A stretch of DNA of 64,000 bases from Asterias amurensis (GCF_032118995.1 NC_092661.1:14429506-14493505), one strand, 5' to 3'; positions 43,101 to 54,352 are shown, counted from the first letter of the stretch. The notes: a model not told the origin generated them from the sequence alone. Numbers and translations: made by a program.

Positions 43101-46100
43101 GGGGTACACCATGCTCCATATCTAGCACCAAATGCCTATTTTAAAACGAGTATTGCTACACTTTGAAAAATGTTGTTAATCTCAATTCCACATAGTGGAT
43201 CACTGAAATTACAAAGTTATTTTATTTTCACTCTTCAACGATGTGTGATAAACACTATACTAATTGGATATGGGATGCAAAAGCAGCACTATATATTTCT
43301 GTATTTTGAATAAAGGTTCTTTCTTTGTGCAACTTTTTTTCCTTTATCATTAGCAAGGGATGCGCTTCAGTGTTGAGATCAGTGAAGCATCACGCGGCTA
43401 TGTTCTGGAAGTCTTCAATGGTCACTTTACTCTTCCTGACCTTGGACCTATTGGTAAGGCCAATAAATTCAGACTCAGAAAAATTATGACCTTATTTTAA
43501 TAGATTCTGACAATGTCTACATCAAAACACAGTGGGGGTTTTTCCACTGTGCCTATACACAACTGAACAATGGAAATTAATTCCTGTTCACTAGCAAAAA
43601 TCATGAGTGACCTGGAAGTGTCGTGGCCGAGCGGTTAAGACCACCGAATTGGAATTCAAACTTCGGTGTTTCTGATCAGCAGAGTTTGGGTTCGAATCCC
43701 CAGCCGTGACACTTGTGTACTTAATCAGGACACTTAACCATTGCTTCGTCCTTCAGATAGGACGTAAAGCCGTTGGTCCCATGAGTTGTGTAACGCATGT
43801 ATAAGAACCCAGTGCACTTATCGAAAAGAGAAGGGGTTCGCCCCGGTGTTCCTGGCTGTGGCTGCTGTATGCGCAGTAGCACCTAAAGGTGCTACATGTA
43901 CATGATTGGGTCTCAGAATTCATCACTGCAATAAGTTATCTTTCAGTTTGTATATACTCAGCGCATTGAGTACTTTTTTTTGGTAGATATGTGAGCTGTA
44001 TAAGACTTCGATATTATTATTATTACCTTAATAGATAACGTTTCTATGAACTCAAGACCTCTCATCAGGCCATTTGATATTATGAAATTGTTGCCTTTGT
44101 CAGGTGCCAATGGCCTTGCCAACCCAAGGGACTTCCTAACCCCATCAGCCTGGTACGAAGACCGCTCCTGCGAATACACCGTGGTCTCCAAGTACCAGGG
44201 GAAACTCTTCTACACCCAGCAGGAACATTCACCATTCGATGTCGCAGCTTGGCACGGCAACTACTGCCCCTATAAGTACGACCTGGACAACTTTATGGTG
44301 ATTAATGCTGTGGCGTTTGACCATGCTGTGAGTACACAATCATAAGCTTTACTCATTAACCCTTCAGAGACCATATAGTAGCCTCGAGCGGCTTATACGA
44401 GAATGACCATAGCGACTGCAAACAGCCACAAGGTTTTGCCTACTTCCATCCACATAAAGATAAAGAGGTAAAAATAAAGGTGTCCAGATACAAAGTTTTC
44501 CAATGAAGTAGGTTTACACAATATCCCAATTTCTCAATGCGCGACATAAGATAAGTTTTGAGATGGGATTTGAATTTTGTGGTACAAAGAGAGGATCTAA
44601 GATTAAGTGGTAGAGAGTTCCAGGTGCGTGTGGCGCAGCTGAAGAAAAATACCTGTCGCCCTATGAGTGTCGACACTTGGGTTCATTAAAGAGAAGCATG
44701 GTACTGGATCAAATATTCCTTGACAGAGTGTAAGCTTGAGTAGTTCTTAGATGTAGTGGGAAGCCTTGCCGTTAAAGTGCTTTGTGGACAGTGAGTATCA
44801 GCTTGAAGATGATTCGTTGAGAGATAGGGAGCCAGTGAAGTTGTTTCAGATTGGGGGTGATAAAACCGGATGTAATATATCAACACTAGAGGGCGCTTTC
44901 TCCACAACCCTTGTAAGCTAGTCATGAGTTACTCTGATGAATAAACGTGTATCTATGAAATGAGTGGATATCTTCACAGAGTATAACTTCCAGATACACA
45001 TTTATTCATCAGAGTAACTCATGACTAGCTTACAAGGGTTGTGGAGATAGCGCCCTCTAGTGTTGATATATATTATGTTAAGGCCACTGAGTTCATACAA
45101 CACACTTCAACGGCTTGATTCCAGATCACATGACCTATTAAACATCCTCATCCCTATCTTTCATTTCATTGCCAGGATCCGTCCATCTTCACCGTGCTTA
45201 CCTGCCAATCTAATAAACCTGGTGTGGCCGTTGCAGACTTTGTTATCTTCCCACCACGCTGGTCCGTTCAAGAACACACCTTCAGGCCACCCTACTATCA
45301 TCGTTAGTAACTCTCTCCATATTTCATTAATTTATAAAATTGTCTTAGAGTTTGTTTGTTTAGATGATCTTCCCATCAAGGGAACTTGGCAAACTCCCTC
45401 AAAGGGATATAAATCGTCAAGCTGGCAACAGCCAATATCCCTAGAATGGCAAAGCTGTGGGTTCGAATCTCACCCGAGTAAAATGCCTAGTGATTTATTT
45501 CACTGGACTCGGGGAAGTACTGAGTAAACATTGCTTAAAGGCAGTGTACACTATTGGTAATTACTCAAAATAATTATTAGCATAAAACCTTTCTTGGTAA
45601 CGAGTAATGGGGAGAGGTTGATAGTATAAAACATTGTGAGAAACGGCCCCCTCTGAAGTGACATAGTTTTCGAGAAAGAAATAATTTTCCACAAATTTGA
45701 TTTCGAGACCTCAAGTTTAGAACTTGAGGTCTCGAAATCAACCATCTAAACGCACACAACTTCGTGTGACAAGTGTTTTTTTTCTCTCATTATTATCTCG
45801 CAACTTCGATGACCGATTGAGCTCAAATTTTCACAGGTTTGTTATTTTATGCATATGTTGAGATACACCAACTGTGAAGGCTAGTCTTTGACAATTACCA
45901 ATAGTGTCCTCTGGCTTTAACACACATCGGTGTACCTTACACTGTACGTCTGTGTTAATGGAGGCAACGTATTTAACGAATGATGATGGAGGTTGTTTTT
46001 GTGCTTTTATTCATGTTTTTAGGAAACTGTATGAGTGAGTTTATGGGCCTCATCAAGGGAAAATATGAAGCGAAGGTGAGGACATTATTAGTTATCACAC

Positions 46101-48271
46101 AAGCATGAGCATAAGTGGAATGGTCCAGCAGAGTGTGGGTTTGAGTCCCGGTCATAACACTTGTATTCTTAAAGGAACACGTTGCCTTGGATCGGACGAG
46201 TTGGTCTATAAAAAAGCGTTTGTAACCGTTTGTTATAAAATGCATATGGTTGGAAAGATAATTTAAAAGTAGAATACAATGATCCACACAAGTTTGCCTC
46301 GAAATTGTGTGGTTTTCCTTTTACTGTGCGAACTAACACGGTCGGCCATTTATGGGAGTCAAAAATTTGACTCCCATAAATGGCCGACCGTGTTAGTCGA
46401 CGAGGTAAAAGGAAAACCGTGCAATTTCGAGGCATGTTTGTGTGGATCATTGTATTCTACTTTTACAGCATCTTTCTACCCATATGCATATTATAACAAA
46501 CGCTTTTCAAAGACCAACTCGACCGATCCAAGGCAACGTGTTCCTTTAAACAAGATGCTTAACCTTAATTGCTTTGTCCTTCGGATGAAATATTAAGCCG
46601 TAGGTTCTGTGTAAAAGATTTATAGTGCATATAATTGAACCTGGAACCCTTATCTAGGAAGAGTAGGGGTTAACCCCGGTGTTTCTGGCTCACACATAGC
46701 AAGCACCCTTGTTTACAGGATTCCTCAGGCTTGCAAAATACAGTATTTAAGTACACTTACGAGGCAGCCTTGGCTTCATTACCAGAAACATATAATAGTA
46801 ATTTATGTTAATACAAGTTTGAAGTCTAGCCTTTATACTAAAACTTTCAATGGGCAATTAAAACGCAGTTTACTAGCCTCTACGAAAAACCTTAAGCACA
46901 AGTCCCGACTTCGCTAAGTTTATAACCAAAACTGTCCACTTGATGGTGTATTTGTTTAAAGGAGGAAGGATTCCAAGCAGGGGGTGCTACTCTACACAGT
47001 ATGATGACCCCTCATGGTCCCGATGCTGCATGCTTTGAAGGAGCATCCAATGCTGAGTTGAAACCACAGAGAGTAGCTGACGGCACTATGGTAAGCTATC
47101 AATACAAACAATGGCTTAGGTAGGACATTTGGGGGAAGAGTGGTTGGGAAGGGTGGGTGGTGCGTAGAAATGGGTTAGGGAGGGTTTTTTTTACAAATGA
47201 AGTCACTTTATTGGTTGATGTACTGAACGTAGCCCTTGAGGCCTTTGATTTCTTATAAACACTACAGTGACAACCTGGATATGAGGGTCTGTTTTGGGGG
47301 CGGAACATTAAATTATTTTTTTAATTTTAATTATTACATTATTTCTGAGCAGTATCTGACAGCCAAAAACCCATCTGAAAGTTATATGCAGCCCATGGAA
47401 TGTTAACCGGTATAGGCCTATGAACCGGTGAGATTAGTAGCTCTATACAGGCAAGAATTTAATTCTGGCGGAGTTCTGAAATTTTCCTACCAGAAATGAA
47501 CCCTGATATTTGTAACTAGGGATCTGTATCTGTGTATACCTCGGAGGAAGAGTCTTACATATAGAGCTGGTACTGAACGATACATTCGGCATGGTTATGG
47601 TTGGCTTGTGCATGAAGCGCTCGCCTCTCACCAAGGGGACCCTGGTTCGATACCGCGCCATATTTGTGTTGAGTTGTGCGTTGGTTCTCTGCTGTGCCAT
47701 GAGGGTTTTCCAGACCATCCGTTTGTCCGCCCTCGGGAAAAAATCAAACATTTTCGATCTCTGGCTGTGCTCTGTGATCATAATGGGTTGATGTGGCTGG
47801 CAGCCAAAGGCGCCCTTGCATGCCTGCTTCTTGAACACGTTGTAGGCGAGTCCTTCCTAGTTTAGCTCTTAGCTGCGAGTAAGGATGATTAGCCTCCCAA
47901 CTTATTGTTATTATTATTATTCATTTATGTATTACAGAGCTAGTTGTTTCCGTCATAACTCAGAGCGCTCTCAGTTCCTTCTATTTTGTATGATTTCATT
48001 GTATCTTTGACCGACTTAAATGAAAAGGGGGGCAAGTCCCTCTGACATTTGGAAGAAAAATAAAGGTAACCCTCTATAGGATGAATGTGATGTTAATGCT
48101 CCATTAATAAAGAGGTATTTTTCTGGGGTTTTTTCTTCCCTGCAGGCATTCATGTTCGAGAGTTCTTTCAGCATGGCTATAACAAAATGGGGAGGTCTGA
48201 CCTGCCAGAAGGTTGACGAGAAGTACAAAGAATGCTGGGAGCCTCTCCAGAAACACTTCAAGTCATCTTAA
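37120..48271 (+). CDS. HGD: Homogentisate 1,2-dioxygenase, 13 exons
   Basis: Exons: 37120-37143, 38198-38269, 38876-39070, 39745-39804, 40248-40339, 40931-40965, 41507-41586, 43354-43453, 44104-44327, 45176-45302, 46023-46075, 46962-47090 and 48146-48271. All join in phase to 438 aa (human about 445). HGD is a cytosolic non-haem iron dioxygenase that opens homogentisate to maleylacetoacetate in tyrosine/phenylalanine breakdown. The sequence follows the family end to end: [110 protein letters not shown] and ITKWGG. Iron ligands are present: His336 and Glu342 in YYHRNCMSEF (split across exons 10 and 11) and His372 in MTPHGPDA. The start is fixed by similarity and by splice phase. Introns carry many MITEs and SINEs. 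No AATAAA was found close to the stop. Confidence 0.98.
37868..37970. mobile_element. Hairpin MITE, HGD intron 1
   Basis: Inverted copy of the CMSS1 intron 1 element: 'ttccgtatggcgcc' and 'ggtggcgccatacggaa', with 'gatatctcattgaggtaaat' in the centre. Confidence 0.9.
39071..39690. repeat. Minisatellite of TGAGTCAGG units in HGD intron 3
   Basis: An array with a roughly 66-67 bp higher period, built of 'ctgagtcaggtcagattgtt', 'gatcctactgacctggatct' and 'cattctgagtcaggttggat'. By eye TGAGTCA occurs about 15 times. It fills most of intron 3. The motif equals the AP-1/TRE core, which may or may not matter functionally. Confidence 0.92.
40477..40520 (+). ncRNA. Hammerhead-ribozyme-like motif, Penelope-like tail
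   Basis: Order of parts: GTCTC (40477-40481), core CTGACGA (40482-40488), stem GACTAG...CTAGTC (40490-40507), then AAAACGTT and GAGAC (40516-40520), which pairs with the first block. This is the layout of the minimal type I hammerheads known in Penelope-like elements. The conserved G of the GAAA core reads A, so this copy is probably inactive. It lies in HGD intron 5 and is likely a PLE terminal fragment. Confidence 0.45.
41019..41367. mobile_element. AAGCCATTGGAC-family MITE, HGD intron 6
   Basis: Left 'aagccattggacacttcctg' and right 'gtgtgggcctttggacaatt'. Internal 'ctccgatgaccgattgagcc' and 'aacaagggtgggtttt' are shared, inverted, with 30774-31134. Confidence 0.7.
41859..42108. mobile_element. 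MITE of the GAGCTGCTTAAGC family, HGD intron 7
   Basis: Ends 'ccaatttcatagagctgctt' and 'agcagctctatgaaattggc'. The body is the reverse complement of 24359-24603. Confidence 0.88.
42440..43050. mobile_element. Foldback element with about 145-bp inverted repeats, HGD intron 7
   Basis: The left arm begins 'tttctggggcggaaaatttt' and runs through 'ttccatggcagcatatg' and 'ctgcggtgggttttga'. The right arm is the complement, ending 'tttttccgccccagaaa'. Weaker pairing continues inward ('gaagctcccaacgt' with 'acgttggaagctgc'). The GC-rich centre holds overlapping short ORFs that I do not credit. A second, eroded copy is at 47267-47505. Confidence 0.85.
43611..44031 (+). mobile_element. tRNA-derived SINE S1, complete copy, HGD intron 8
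   Basis: The tRNA-like head has A-box TGGCCGAGCGG (43624-43634) and B-box GGTTCGAATCC (43689-43699). The body has 'cgtaaagccgttggtccc' and 'cggtgttcctggctgtgg', and the tail ends in an ATT-rich tract (44016-44026). The head resembles a class II (Leu/Ser-like) tRNA but has an abnormal anticodon region, so it is not a working tRNA gene. Other copies: 26509-27175, 29026-29175 (-) and 46120-46760. Confidence 0.8.
44440..44700 (-). mobile_element. CR1-like LINE 3' end, HGD intron 9
   Basis: The minus strand encodes [20 protein letters not shown] then FKSHLKTYL, the typical C-terminal end of CR1/Rex-type LINE reverse transcriptase. It is antisense to HGD and 5'-truncated. Confidence 0.65.
44872..45074. 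mobile_element. Hairpin MITE, HGD intron 9
   Basis: Arms of about 80 bp: 'atatatcaacactagagggc' and complement, including 'cacaacccttgtaagctagt' and 'catgagttactctgatga', around a loop near 44950-44990. Ends about 100 bp before exon 10. Confidence 0.9.
45385..45535 (+). repeat. tRNA-like repeat fragment, HGD intron 10
   Basis: 'gggttcgaatctcaccc' is a B-box-like sequence with its T-stem. Upstream there is no convincing acceptor or anticodon arm. Probably SINE-derived. It abuts the next MITE. Confidence 0.45.
45536..45922. mobile_element. Family-A MITE, near full length, HGD intron 10
   Basis: Between TTAA on both sides: left 'aggcagtgtacactattggt', right 'accaatagtgtcctctggct'. It has the internal palindrome 'gacctcaag..cttgaggtc' and the words 'gatgaccgattgagctcaaa' and 'gcatatgttgagatacacca'. 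Use this copy, 52531-52917 and 63006-63381 as references for the family. Confidence 0.9.
46120..46760 (+). mobile_element. S1 SINE copy interrupted by a palindromic TTAA element, HGD intron 11
   Basis: The SINE head ('gggtttgagtcccggtcat') and body ('gctttgtccttcggatgaa', 'ttaaccccggtgtttctggc') are separated by the element at 46173-46545. Removing the element and one TTAA restores gapless alignment with the complete S1 copy at 43611-44031. Confidence 0.85.
46173..46545. mobile_element. 373-bp palindromic MITE with TTAA duplication
   Basis: Nearly the whole element is one inverted repeat: it starts AGGAACACGTTGCCTTGG, ends with the complement, and meets at a centre near 46366 ('tatgggagtc' and 'gactcccata'). 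TTAA at 46169-46172 and 46546-46549 flanks it. TTAA target duplication is characteristic of piggyBac-type transposition. The termini do not start with the usual CCC, so the family is tentative. Confidence 0.9.
47267..47505. mobile_element. Eroded copy of the foldback element, HGD intron 12
   Basis: 'tttgggggcggaacatt' on the left, 'catggaatgtta' in the middle and 'gaaattttcctaccagaaa' on the right correspond to parts of 42440-43050. Much of the centre is missing. Confidence 0.6.
47600..47925 (+). mobile_element. tRNA-derived SINE S2, HGD intron 12
   Basis: Head 'gcgctcgcctctcaccaagg' then B-box 'ggttcgatacc'. Body 'ttttccagaccatccg', 'ttcgatctctggctgtgc' and 'gttgatgtggctggcagcc'. Tail ATT-rich (47907-47922). 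A second copy is at 48632-49255. Confidence 0.75.
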
Positions 48272-48631
48272 GAACGAAGATGAACACAAGCAAGACTCAA
48301 AAGCTAGACCATTGACCACATTCATCCGAAGTCATCATCCAAATAGCTTTGTTGCGCCAATTTGGGAGTGCGTGCCCCTGTGTGTGTTGAACATTTTAGC
48401 TTGTGCAATTTATAGGCCATACTGAAATGAGCTTAATAGTAGTGGGGGAGGGGGATGTACCCCCAGATACTGCCCGAGAGGCACTAAATCTATACAAGTT
48501 CAGGTTTGGGTCTAATCGTTCTAATACCTAAAAAATAATGTTAAGATTTTCAAAGTGAGTGAAGGGGGGCGGGGGAGCCATCCTCTAACGTTTCTCCCCC
48601 AGCGCCAATAACCTTTTTATCTTTAACAAGG

Positions 48632-49255
48632 GGCTCGATTAGCTTGTGTATAAAGCGCTCGCCTCTCACCAAGGTGACCCTGGTTCGATACCCGACCAGG
48701 GCCAATATGTGAGGTGAGTTGTGCGTTGGTTATCTGCTGTGGAAGGTTTTCCAGACCATCCGGTTTTCTGCCCTCGGGGAAAAATTCAAACACTTTCGAT
48801 CTCTGGCTGTGCTCCGTGGTCATAATGGGTTGATGTGGCTGGCTGCCAAAGGTGCCCTTACATGCCTGCTTCAGCCACAAGCAATAAGCCATTTCAGAGT
48901 CCTACATTTTAATTCCTCAGACTATAGAGACAGTTGCTACGCCACGTGATTAGGGGCAAGCTTTTGCGTAGTTAGGTAAGAGACGGTGAACACCCATATA
49001 CAATTCTGAATAGATGTGTATGGCACAAGGGTACCAGGGTTTGCTCATCCTGGAGGTTGCTATACAAAAACTTGCCCCTAATCACGTGGCGTAGCATCCG
49101 TCTCGAAAGAGTCTGGGGAATTCAAATGTAAGCGATGCATTGTAACTAAGCAAGTCATTGTACCAGACATTATTCAAATTTAACTCACAAATGGCTTATT
49201 CAGCTCTTAGCTGTAAGGATGAGTAGCCTCCCAAATGTTTATTATTAATAATTTC
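48632..49255 (+). mobile_element. S2 SINE interrupted by a hairpin element
   Basis: The SINE part at 48632-48890 and its tail ('cagctcttagctgtaagg', 49200-49255) flank an inverted-repeat element at about 48890-49197. That element has ends 'aataagccattt' and 'aaatggcttatt' and a strong inner stem 'ctacgccacgtgattagggg' with its complement near 49075. Just downstream of HGD. Confidence 0.75.
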
Positions 49256-49596
49256 CAACAAGCATGTCTCCCTGAAATCTGTTAACACAGGGTGTTCATT
49301 TACAGCTATGGTACACAAAGTGACACCATGTTTGTTTGTTTGTTTTAAGGGTAAGGGATTTCAAAGCTGTAGCCTAATATTGCAATATAGATATATATTT
49401 TTCTTTTTATCTTGTTTTTATTTTGGGAGAGCGGGAAGGGTGGAAATAAGAGAGTTTCTACCAAAGCATTTAAACATAAAATGTAAAATAAAATAACATT
49501 TCAATATGGCTTCTATAAATGATGTTATTTTATGGTGTGTGGTTGCAAATGGTCTGATTCATTTTCTAAAGTTTAATTTGTCTCTATTTGACACGG
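49256..49596. other. No recognised gene
   Basis: AT-rich sequence between the S2 SINE and a family-A MITE. Confidence 0.4.
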
Positions 49597-49973
49597 GCAC
49601 TTGACACATTTGGTAATTGTCAAGTACCAGTATTCTTACTTGGTGCATCTCAACGTATTCATAAAATAACAAACTTTTGAAAGTTTGGACTCGATTGGTG
49701 GTCAAAGTTAGTTGCGTGAGAATATTGGGAAGAAAAACAGCTTTTTTGTGTGCTTTCAGATGTCTTGAATTCGAGACCTCAGCTGAGGTCTCTTTTTCAA
49801 ATCAAATATTTCAGTGAGAAATTACTTCATTCTCAAAAACTGCGTTATTTTAAAGGGAGCTGTTTCTTACAATGTTGTATACTATCAACCTCTCCCCATT
49901 GCTGTTATCAAGTAAGTTTTTATGCTAACAATTATTTTTAGCAATTTAAGTCACGAGTGTCCAGTGCTTTTAA
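49597..49973. mobile_element. Family-A MITE
   Basis: Left 'gggcacttgacacatttggt', right 'gtgtccagtgctttta'. Internal 'ttcgagacctcagctgaggt' and 'caacctctccccattgctg'. Confidence 0.8.
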
Positions 49974-50874
49974 GAGTATTGCCTACCAGTACCCAAAGTG
50001 CTTGAACAGTGAGAAACATTAGAAGATTTTGTTTGCTGGTGGGTTATAAATTTGATAAAAACCATGGTTAAATATAATCCAGATTGACAAAGAGACAAAG
50101 CATTATTTGCAGTGTTTGTATGCATAATCAATGGTTTCAATTTTAAAGTTTTCCCTATAAAGGCATATTCATCCAACCATAAAATTCCCTTTTAGAATAA
50201 AAGCAATCAAAAATTCACCGCTTTCTTCCAAATCTTGTCAATCATCTCATTGGGTTCTGTTTGTACTCTTTGATCTAGAAAATCAGCTTAGCGGTTAATA
50301 GGGTATATGTACTTTTTGTATGAAAAAAAACACAATGTCGACAGATTTACACTAAACTTACACAATATGAAGATAATAGAAGATAGGAGAAAGCTTCCCT
50401 GAAAATATTACTTGCAGAGGTGCTGTAGTTTTTGAGAAAAGAGTAAAACAATGTCATGAAATTAATTTTCGTCTCAGTGATCATAAGGCGAAAACTATTT
50501 AAGCATGTAAATACGTATTTTCATGACATTGTTTCACTCATAGTTTCTCAAATACTACACCACCTCAGCAACTAATATTTTTTTAAGGTACGCTTTCTAC
50601 TATCATTAGCTCCAAACAGTGTATTGGGTTTTGTTTTACAAGAAGTTCTCAAATCCTTTAACACTGGAGCTACTGAAAGGCCCTCCCTGTTTTTCCCCTC
50701 CCGTGCTCTAACCCTGGATGAAGGAATTATAAACTGGGTGGTAAAACGATTGATGACCCTGTTCACACCTAGACGAATTTCCTGAGGAAGTTCCCATTCC
50801 CGGGGATGTTAATTGGATGTCCTTTTCACTCTTGACTTGCTAACATGTAAGTAATAAGTGAAAGACTACCTATA
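49974..50874. other. No recognised gene; one imperfect hairpin
   Basis: Words near 50405-50460 ('ctgtagtttttgagaaaaga', 'caatgtcatga') are partly complementary to 50520-50570 ('tcatgacattgttt', 'tttctcaaatactac'), an eroded MITE-like structure. No ORF of interest. Confidence 0.4.
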
Positions 50875-51003
50875 ATTACAAAACCAAATCTTTCGTTGTT
50901 GTCTTGCAACTTCAATGACCAACTGAGTCAAAATCTTCACAGATTTGTTATTTTATGGGAAACTCCAAGTGAGAGTACTGATCTTCTGCAGTAATGTGTC
51001 CAG
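50875..51003. mobile_element. Family-A MITE right-half fragment
   Basis: 'tgcaacttcaatgaccaact', 'cacagatttgttattttatg' and 'gtaatgtgtccag'. Next to the palindromic element at 51003. Confidence 0.6.
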
Positions 51004-51172
51004 CTGTCGATTTCACAAAACTCTTCCTAACTTAGGATTAATCTTAGGACTTAGGACGAGTCCCAACCCTTCCCTGTAGCATGCAGACCTTAAGATTAAT
51101 CCTAAGTTAGGCCGAGTTACTCGTCCTAACTCGAGATAGGATTAATCCTAGCGTTTCGTGAAATCGGCTGTA
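51003..51172. mobile_element. Diverged palindromic MITE (GATTTCACAAA type)
   Basis: Ends 'cgatttcacaaaa' and 'tttcgtgaaatcg', with inner 'cctaacttaggattaatctt' and complement. It is a diverged relative of 16788-16973. Confidence 0.75.
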
Positions 51173-51548
51173 GCCTTTAAAACAAGAAAGATTTTTTAGG
51201 ACTACCCAATTAAAAAAAAAAAATCATGAGGTTTCGTGGAGCATAACAATAACTAGAATTAACTTACGGGTCTATCAATGTATAAAACAATTGTGGTATA
51301 GACGATGTGACCTGTGACGTCACATGTTTACAAAGGAGCCAAAGAGCCTTCCTGCAGGCACGATTTGTACACTTCTCAATGGAAGAAAGCATACAAATTT
51401 TATATTTTATGGAGATTGCACTGTCTAATTCTTATCAACTTTTGATATGATGAAAGGGGGCACATCTCAAAAGTAGTCTAGCTTTTACTTTCATAACTCT
51501 TGGATTTATGTGGAAGTTTATATGACACAAAATGTCAACTTTCCCATC

Positions 51549-51828
51549 AGTGCCCAGGTCAAAATTCTAGTTGAACCTAGTTAAACTGTGTTTAACTGGA
51601 ACTAGTTGAAAACCAGTTGATAAACTAGTTAAATACAGTTAAAACCAGTTGGTATGGAAAATGGACAGACACCAACTGGTTTATAATTTAAACCTAGTTG
51701 AACACAGTTAAACCTAGTCCAAACCAGTTGGTTAATATGTAAAATGGACGAGTTTGGTTACTATCCAGTTGAACCAGTTGACCCCATTTAACTGGGTTCA
51801 ACTGCAATTTTGACCTGGGTGCAGTAAC
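51549..51828. mobile_element. Inverted-repeat element rich in AACTAGTT words
   Basis: Ends 'tgcccaggtcaaaatt' and 'aattttgacctgggtgca'. The interior is built of repeated 'ccagttgaa', 'aacctagtt' and 'aaccagttgg' in both orientations. Confidence 0.8.
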
Positions 51829-52530
51829 TTGCCTGCCAGAATACCCAAATAATGTACAACGTCACACTTATTGTAAACAGAGTTCACATGGTCTGTGGTC
51901 ACTGGTGTAAGAACCAACACTTCCCCCAACATTCGGAATGTATTCGTATTGTATACTTAGTTTATCCTTTTCCTTCCTCCATGGCTTATCCTAAACAATG
52001 TAAAGCTGTGATCAATAAGTTCGTTTACTGGAGATTTTAATAATTCTCCATAATTTAACTACTTTTACATACTTTACATAATTATGTATATTCAATTCCA
52101 ACAGATAATCAATAAAATTGTGTGATAACCATACAATATTGTTTGTTCCTGTTACGCAAGAGATGATTTGAAGTAAAAAGTAAAACGAAATTGTGAATTT
52201 CAGTATTATATTGGCTTTTAAACTTGTTCAGTTCAAAATAGGTACATTTTAATGTAGTTTAAGCAATGGAATTTAAGCAATCAGCTTGACAGATTTTTAG
52301 CGATCTGCTTTTTTAGCTATCACAGTTCGGCAGAAGCACGGCTTGGTTCCATACATCGCTCTCCAACCTTTTCGAATCGAAATAAATTCCTATCTGGCGC
52401 ATGCAAATTGAGAATACAGTGCGCCTGTTTCACTAGAGGAGTGAAATCCAAACAAACACATGAACAAGAATGGTAGCCTGAACATCTTTGCGGATAAAGA
52501 CAGAGGCCCAGTCTACAAGATTTGCTGCCT
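51829..52530. other. No recognised gene
   Basis: AT-rich. A short plus-strand ORF at 51852-52040 is unrecognised. Confidence 0.4.
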
Positions 52531-52917
52531 CAAGGCAGTGGACACTATTGGTAATATTACTCAAAATAATTATTGGCATAAAACCTTACTTGGTAACGAG
52601 TAATGGGGAGAGAATGATAGTATAAAACATTGTGAGAAACGGCTCCCTCCGAAGTGACGTAGTTTTCGACAAAGAAGTAATTTACCACGAATTTGATTTC
52701 GAGACCACAAGTTAAGAACTTGAGGTCTCGAAATCAAGCGTCTGAAAGCACACAACTTCGTGTGACAGGAGTGTTTTTTTCTTTCATAGTTATATCGCAA
52801 CTCCGACGACCGATCGCGCTCAAATTTTCACAGGTTTGTTATTTTATGCATATGTTGAGATACACCAAGTGAAAAGACTGGTCTTTGACAATTACCAATA
52901 GTGTCCACTGGCTTTAA
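52531..52917. mobile_element. Family-A MITE, full length
   Basis: 'aaggcagtggacactattgg' to 'ccaatagtgtccactggctt', with internal hairpin 'gagaccacaagttaagaac' and 'ttgaggtctcgaaatc', and all family words present. Confidence 0.9.
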
Positions 52918-54352
52918 AACAAGTCTTTTTCGATAAGTAGGATTTGAAACTAGTCTGTTAGAGATGAGCCACATTTCTTAAGACATTTGCAGTGCAGCCT
53001 TCTTAGGTATATGACCCTGAGGAAAACTAGGAAAATTTTATTGAGTACGCCGGCTGATATTATTGTATATGCCTTTTTAGACTTTTCAGAATCCTTAAAA
53101 GCAAATTTGATGATTTGTCTGAGGGAAAAAAATAAATAAATCAGAAATCTGATAAAAGAATAGGAAGAATATCATGCCTGCTTCATAAAATGGAAAAAAA
53201 TTCTTCCAATTGAGCTGCTGTTATACGCATGAAGTCCAATACCTACGTCCCTGTAAATGTAAACTCATCACAGGTAACCAAGTAACAAAATCTGATAGAT
53301 CTACTACTCCATACGTTGTTGAGTGGCCGAAATCCGACAGAAAATCTGACACAAATAATATTATCCATGCAGTAAACGTGTCTGCTACTCCCAACAAAGG
53401 TTCATGACCGCTATAATATAATAATCCTCGAATCATTCGCGCTATATGACTTGTTTATAAATTTCACATCTGGCCAATATTTCATTTTTTTTCTTCTTTC
53501 TTTATTGATGTCATAATGCTAACAGGGGCTGAAATTGTTTTACGAGACTCGAAGCAAATGCTGGGAGTCATTGACTGGGGTGTCGAGTGGCGGCACATCG
53601 GCCCGGGATCAAAGAGCGATCAACGGTCTGGAATTTAAGGCGTTAAGGGTCTGGGTCCCGTCCAGTCTCGCCACATGTTTTTTTTTTTTGTTTTTTTTTA
53701 CACACTAGGAAAAATCAAAACTAAAGGTAGATGTTTTTTTTCTTCAAACGGATTTGTTTCTCTTTTGGATTGTAGACGTTTGTGAACAGATGCCAGGTGG
53801 GAATGGACGGATTCAAATTGATTTGAATCCCCTAGCTTGGTTGGATAATATCTCTGGAGAGTCGCAATTAGTTGCTCTTTGTGGATGGGAGGAAGTCTCA
53901 ATCCTTCTGTATGTCATTAGCATGCTTTTGCTTGCTCAAGAAAACATGCACCGTGATGATGATTAGAGCATCTGCTGCACGAAGCACATGCAGACCGTAA
54001 ATGAAATATATCCCCGATCCCCATTACTACTGTGCATTGGTTCTGTTTACCCCCATTGTCTTATTTTCAAATTCTGACTTTTTAGTTTCAATTTGTTGCA
54101 CCGCACTTACCCTGCCATGCCGCGGGATGCAATTTTTGTCTGCTCTTAAGAATTGCCATCCTCAAAAACGTTCCTTATTTTATTTTAGGATTTCCTTTTT
54201 TAACCGATTTAGAAAACAAAATTTCCCCATGTAATAGCAGTGTATACGACAGTGGCAATTTCGTAGTGCGTAAATGGAAGTGGATGGAATAGTCACGGCT
54301 GCCTTTGAACACCTCCTCTTCGACCCGTCTCACGCCCCGACCACAAGAAAGT
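52918..54352. other. No confidently recognised gene
   Basis: A plus-strand segment near 53526-53690 stays open after an acceptor-like 'atgctaacag' (LKLFYETRSKCWESLTGVSS), but no donor or homology is seen. The 70-codon ORF at 53754-53966 is unrecognised. Confidence 0.3.

Noticed and set aside
43611-43712. Possible tRNA gene in HGD intron 8
   Set aside because: A- and B-boxes and a weak acceptor stem exist, but the anticodon region forms an over-long stem with a 13-base loop, and the body and tail recur at other sites. It is a SINE head.
53526-53690. Open plus-strand segment after an acceptor-like site
   Set aside because: No donor, no recognisable domain and no neighbouring exon. It may be an element remnant.
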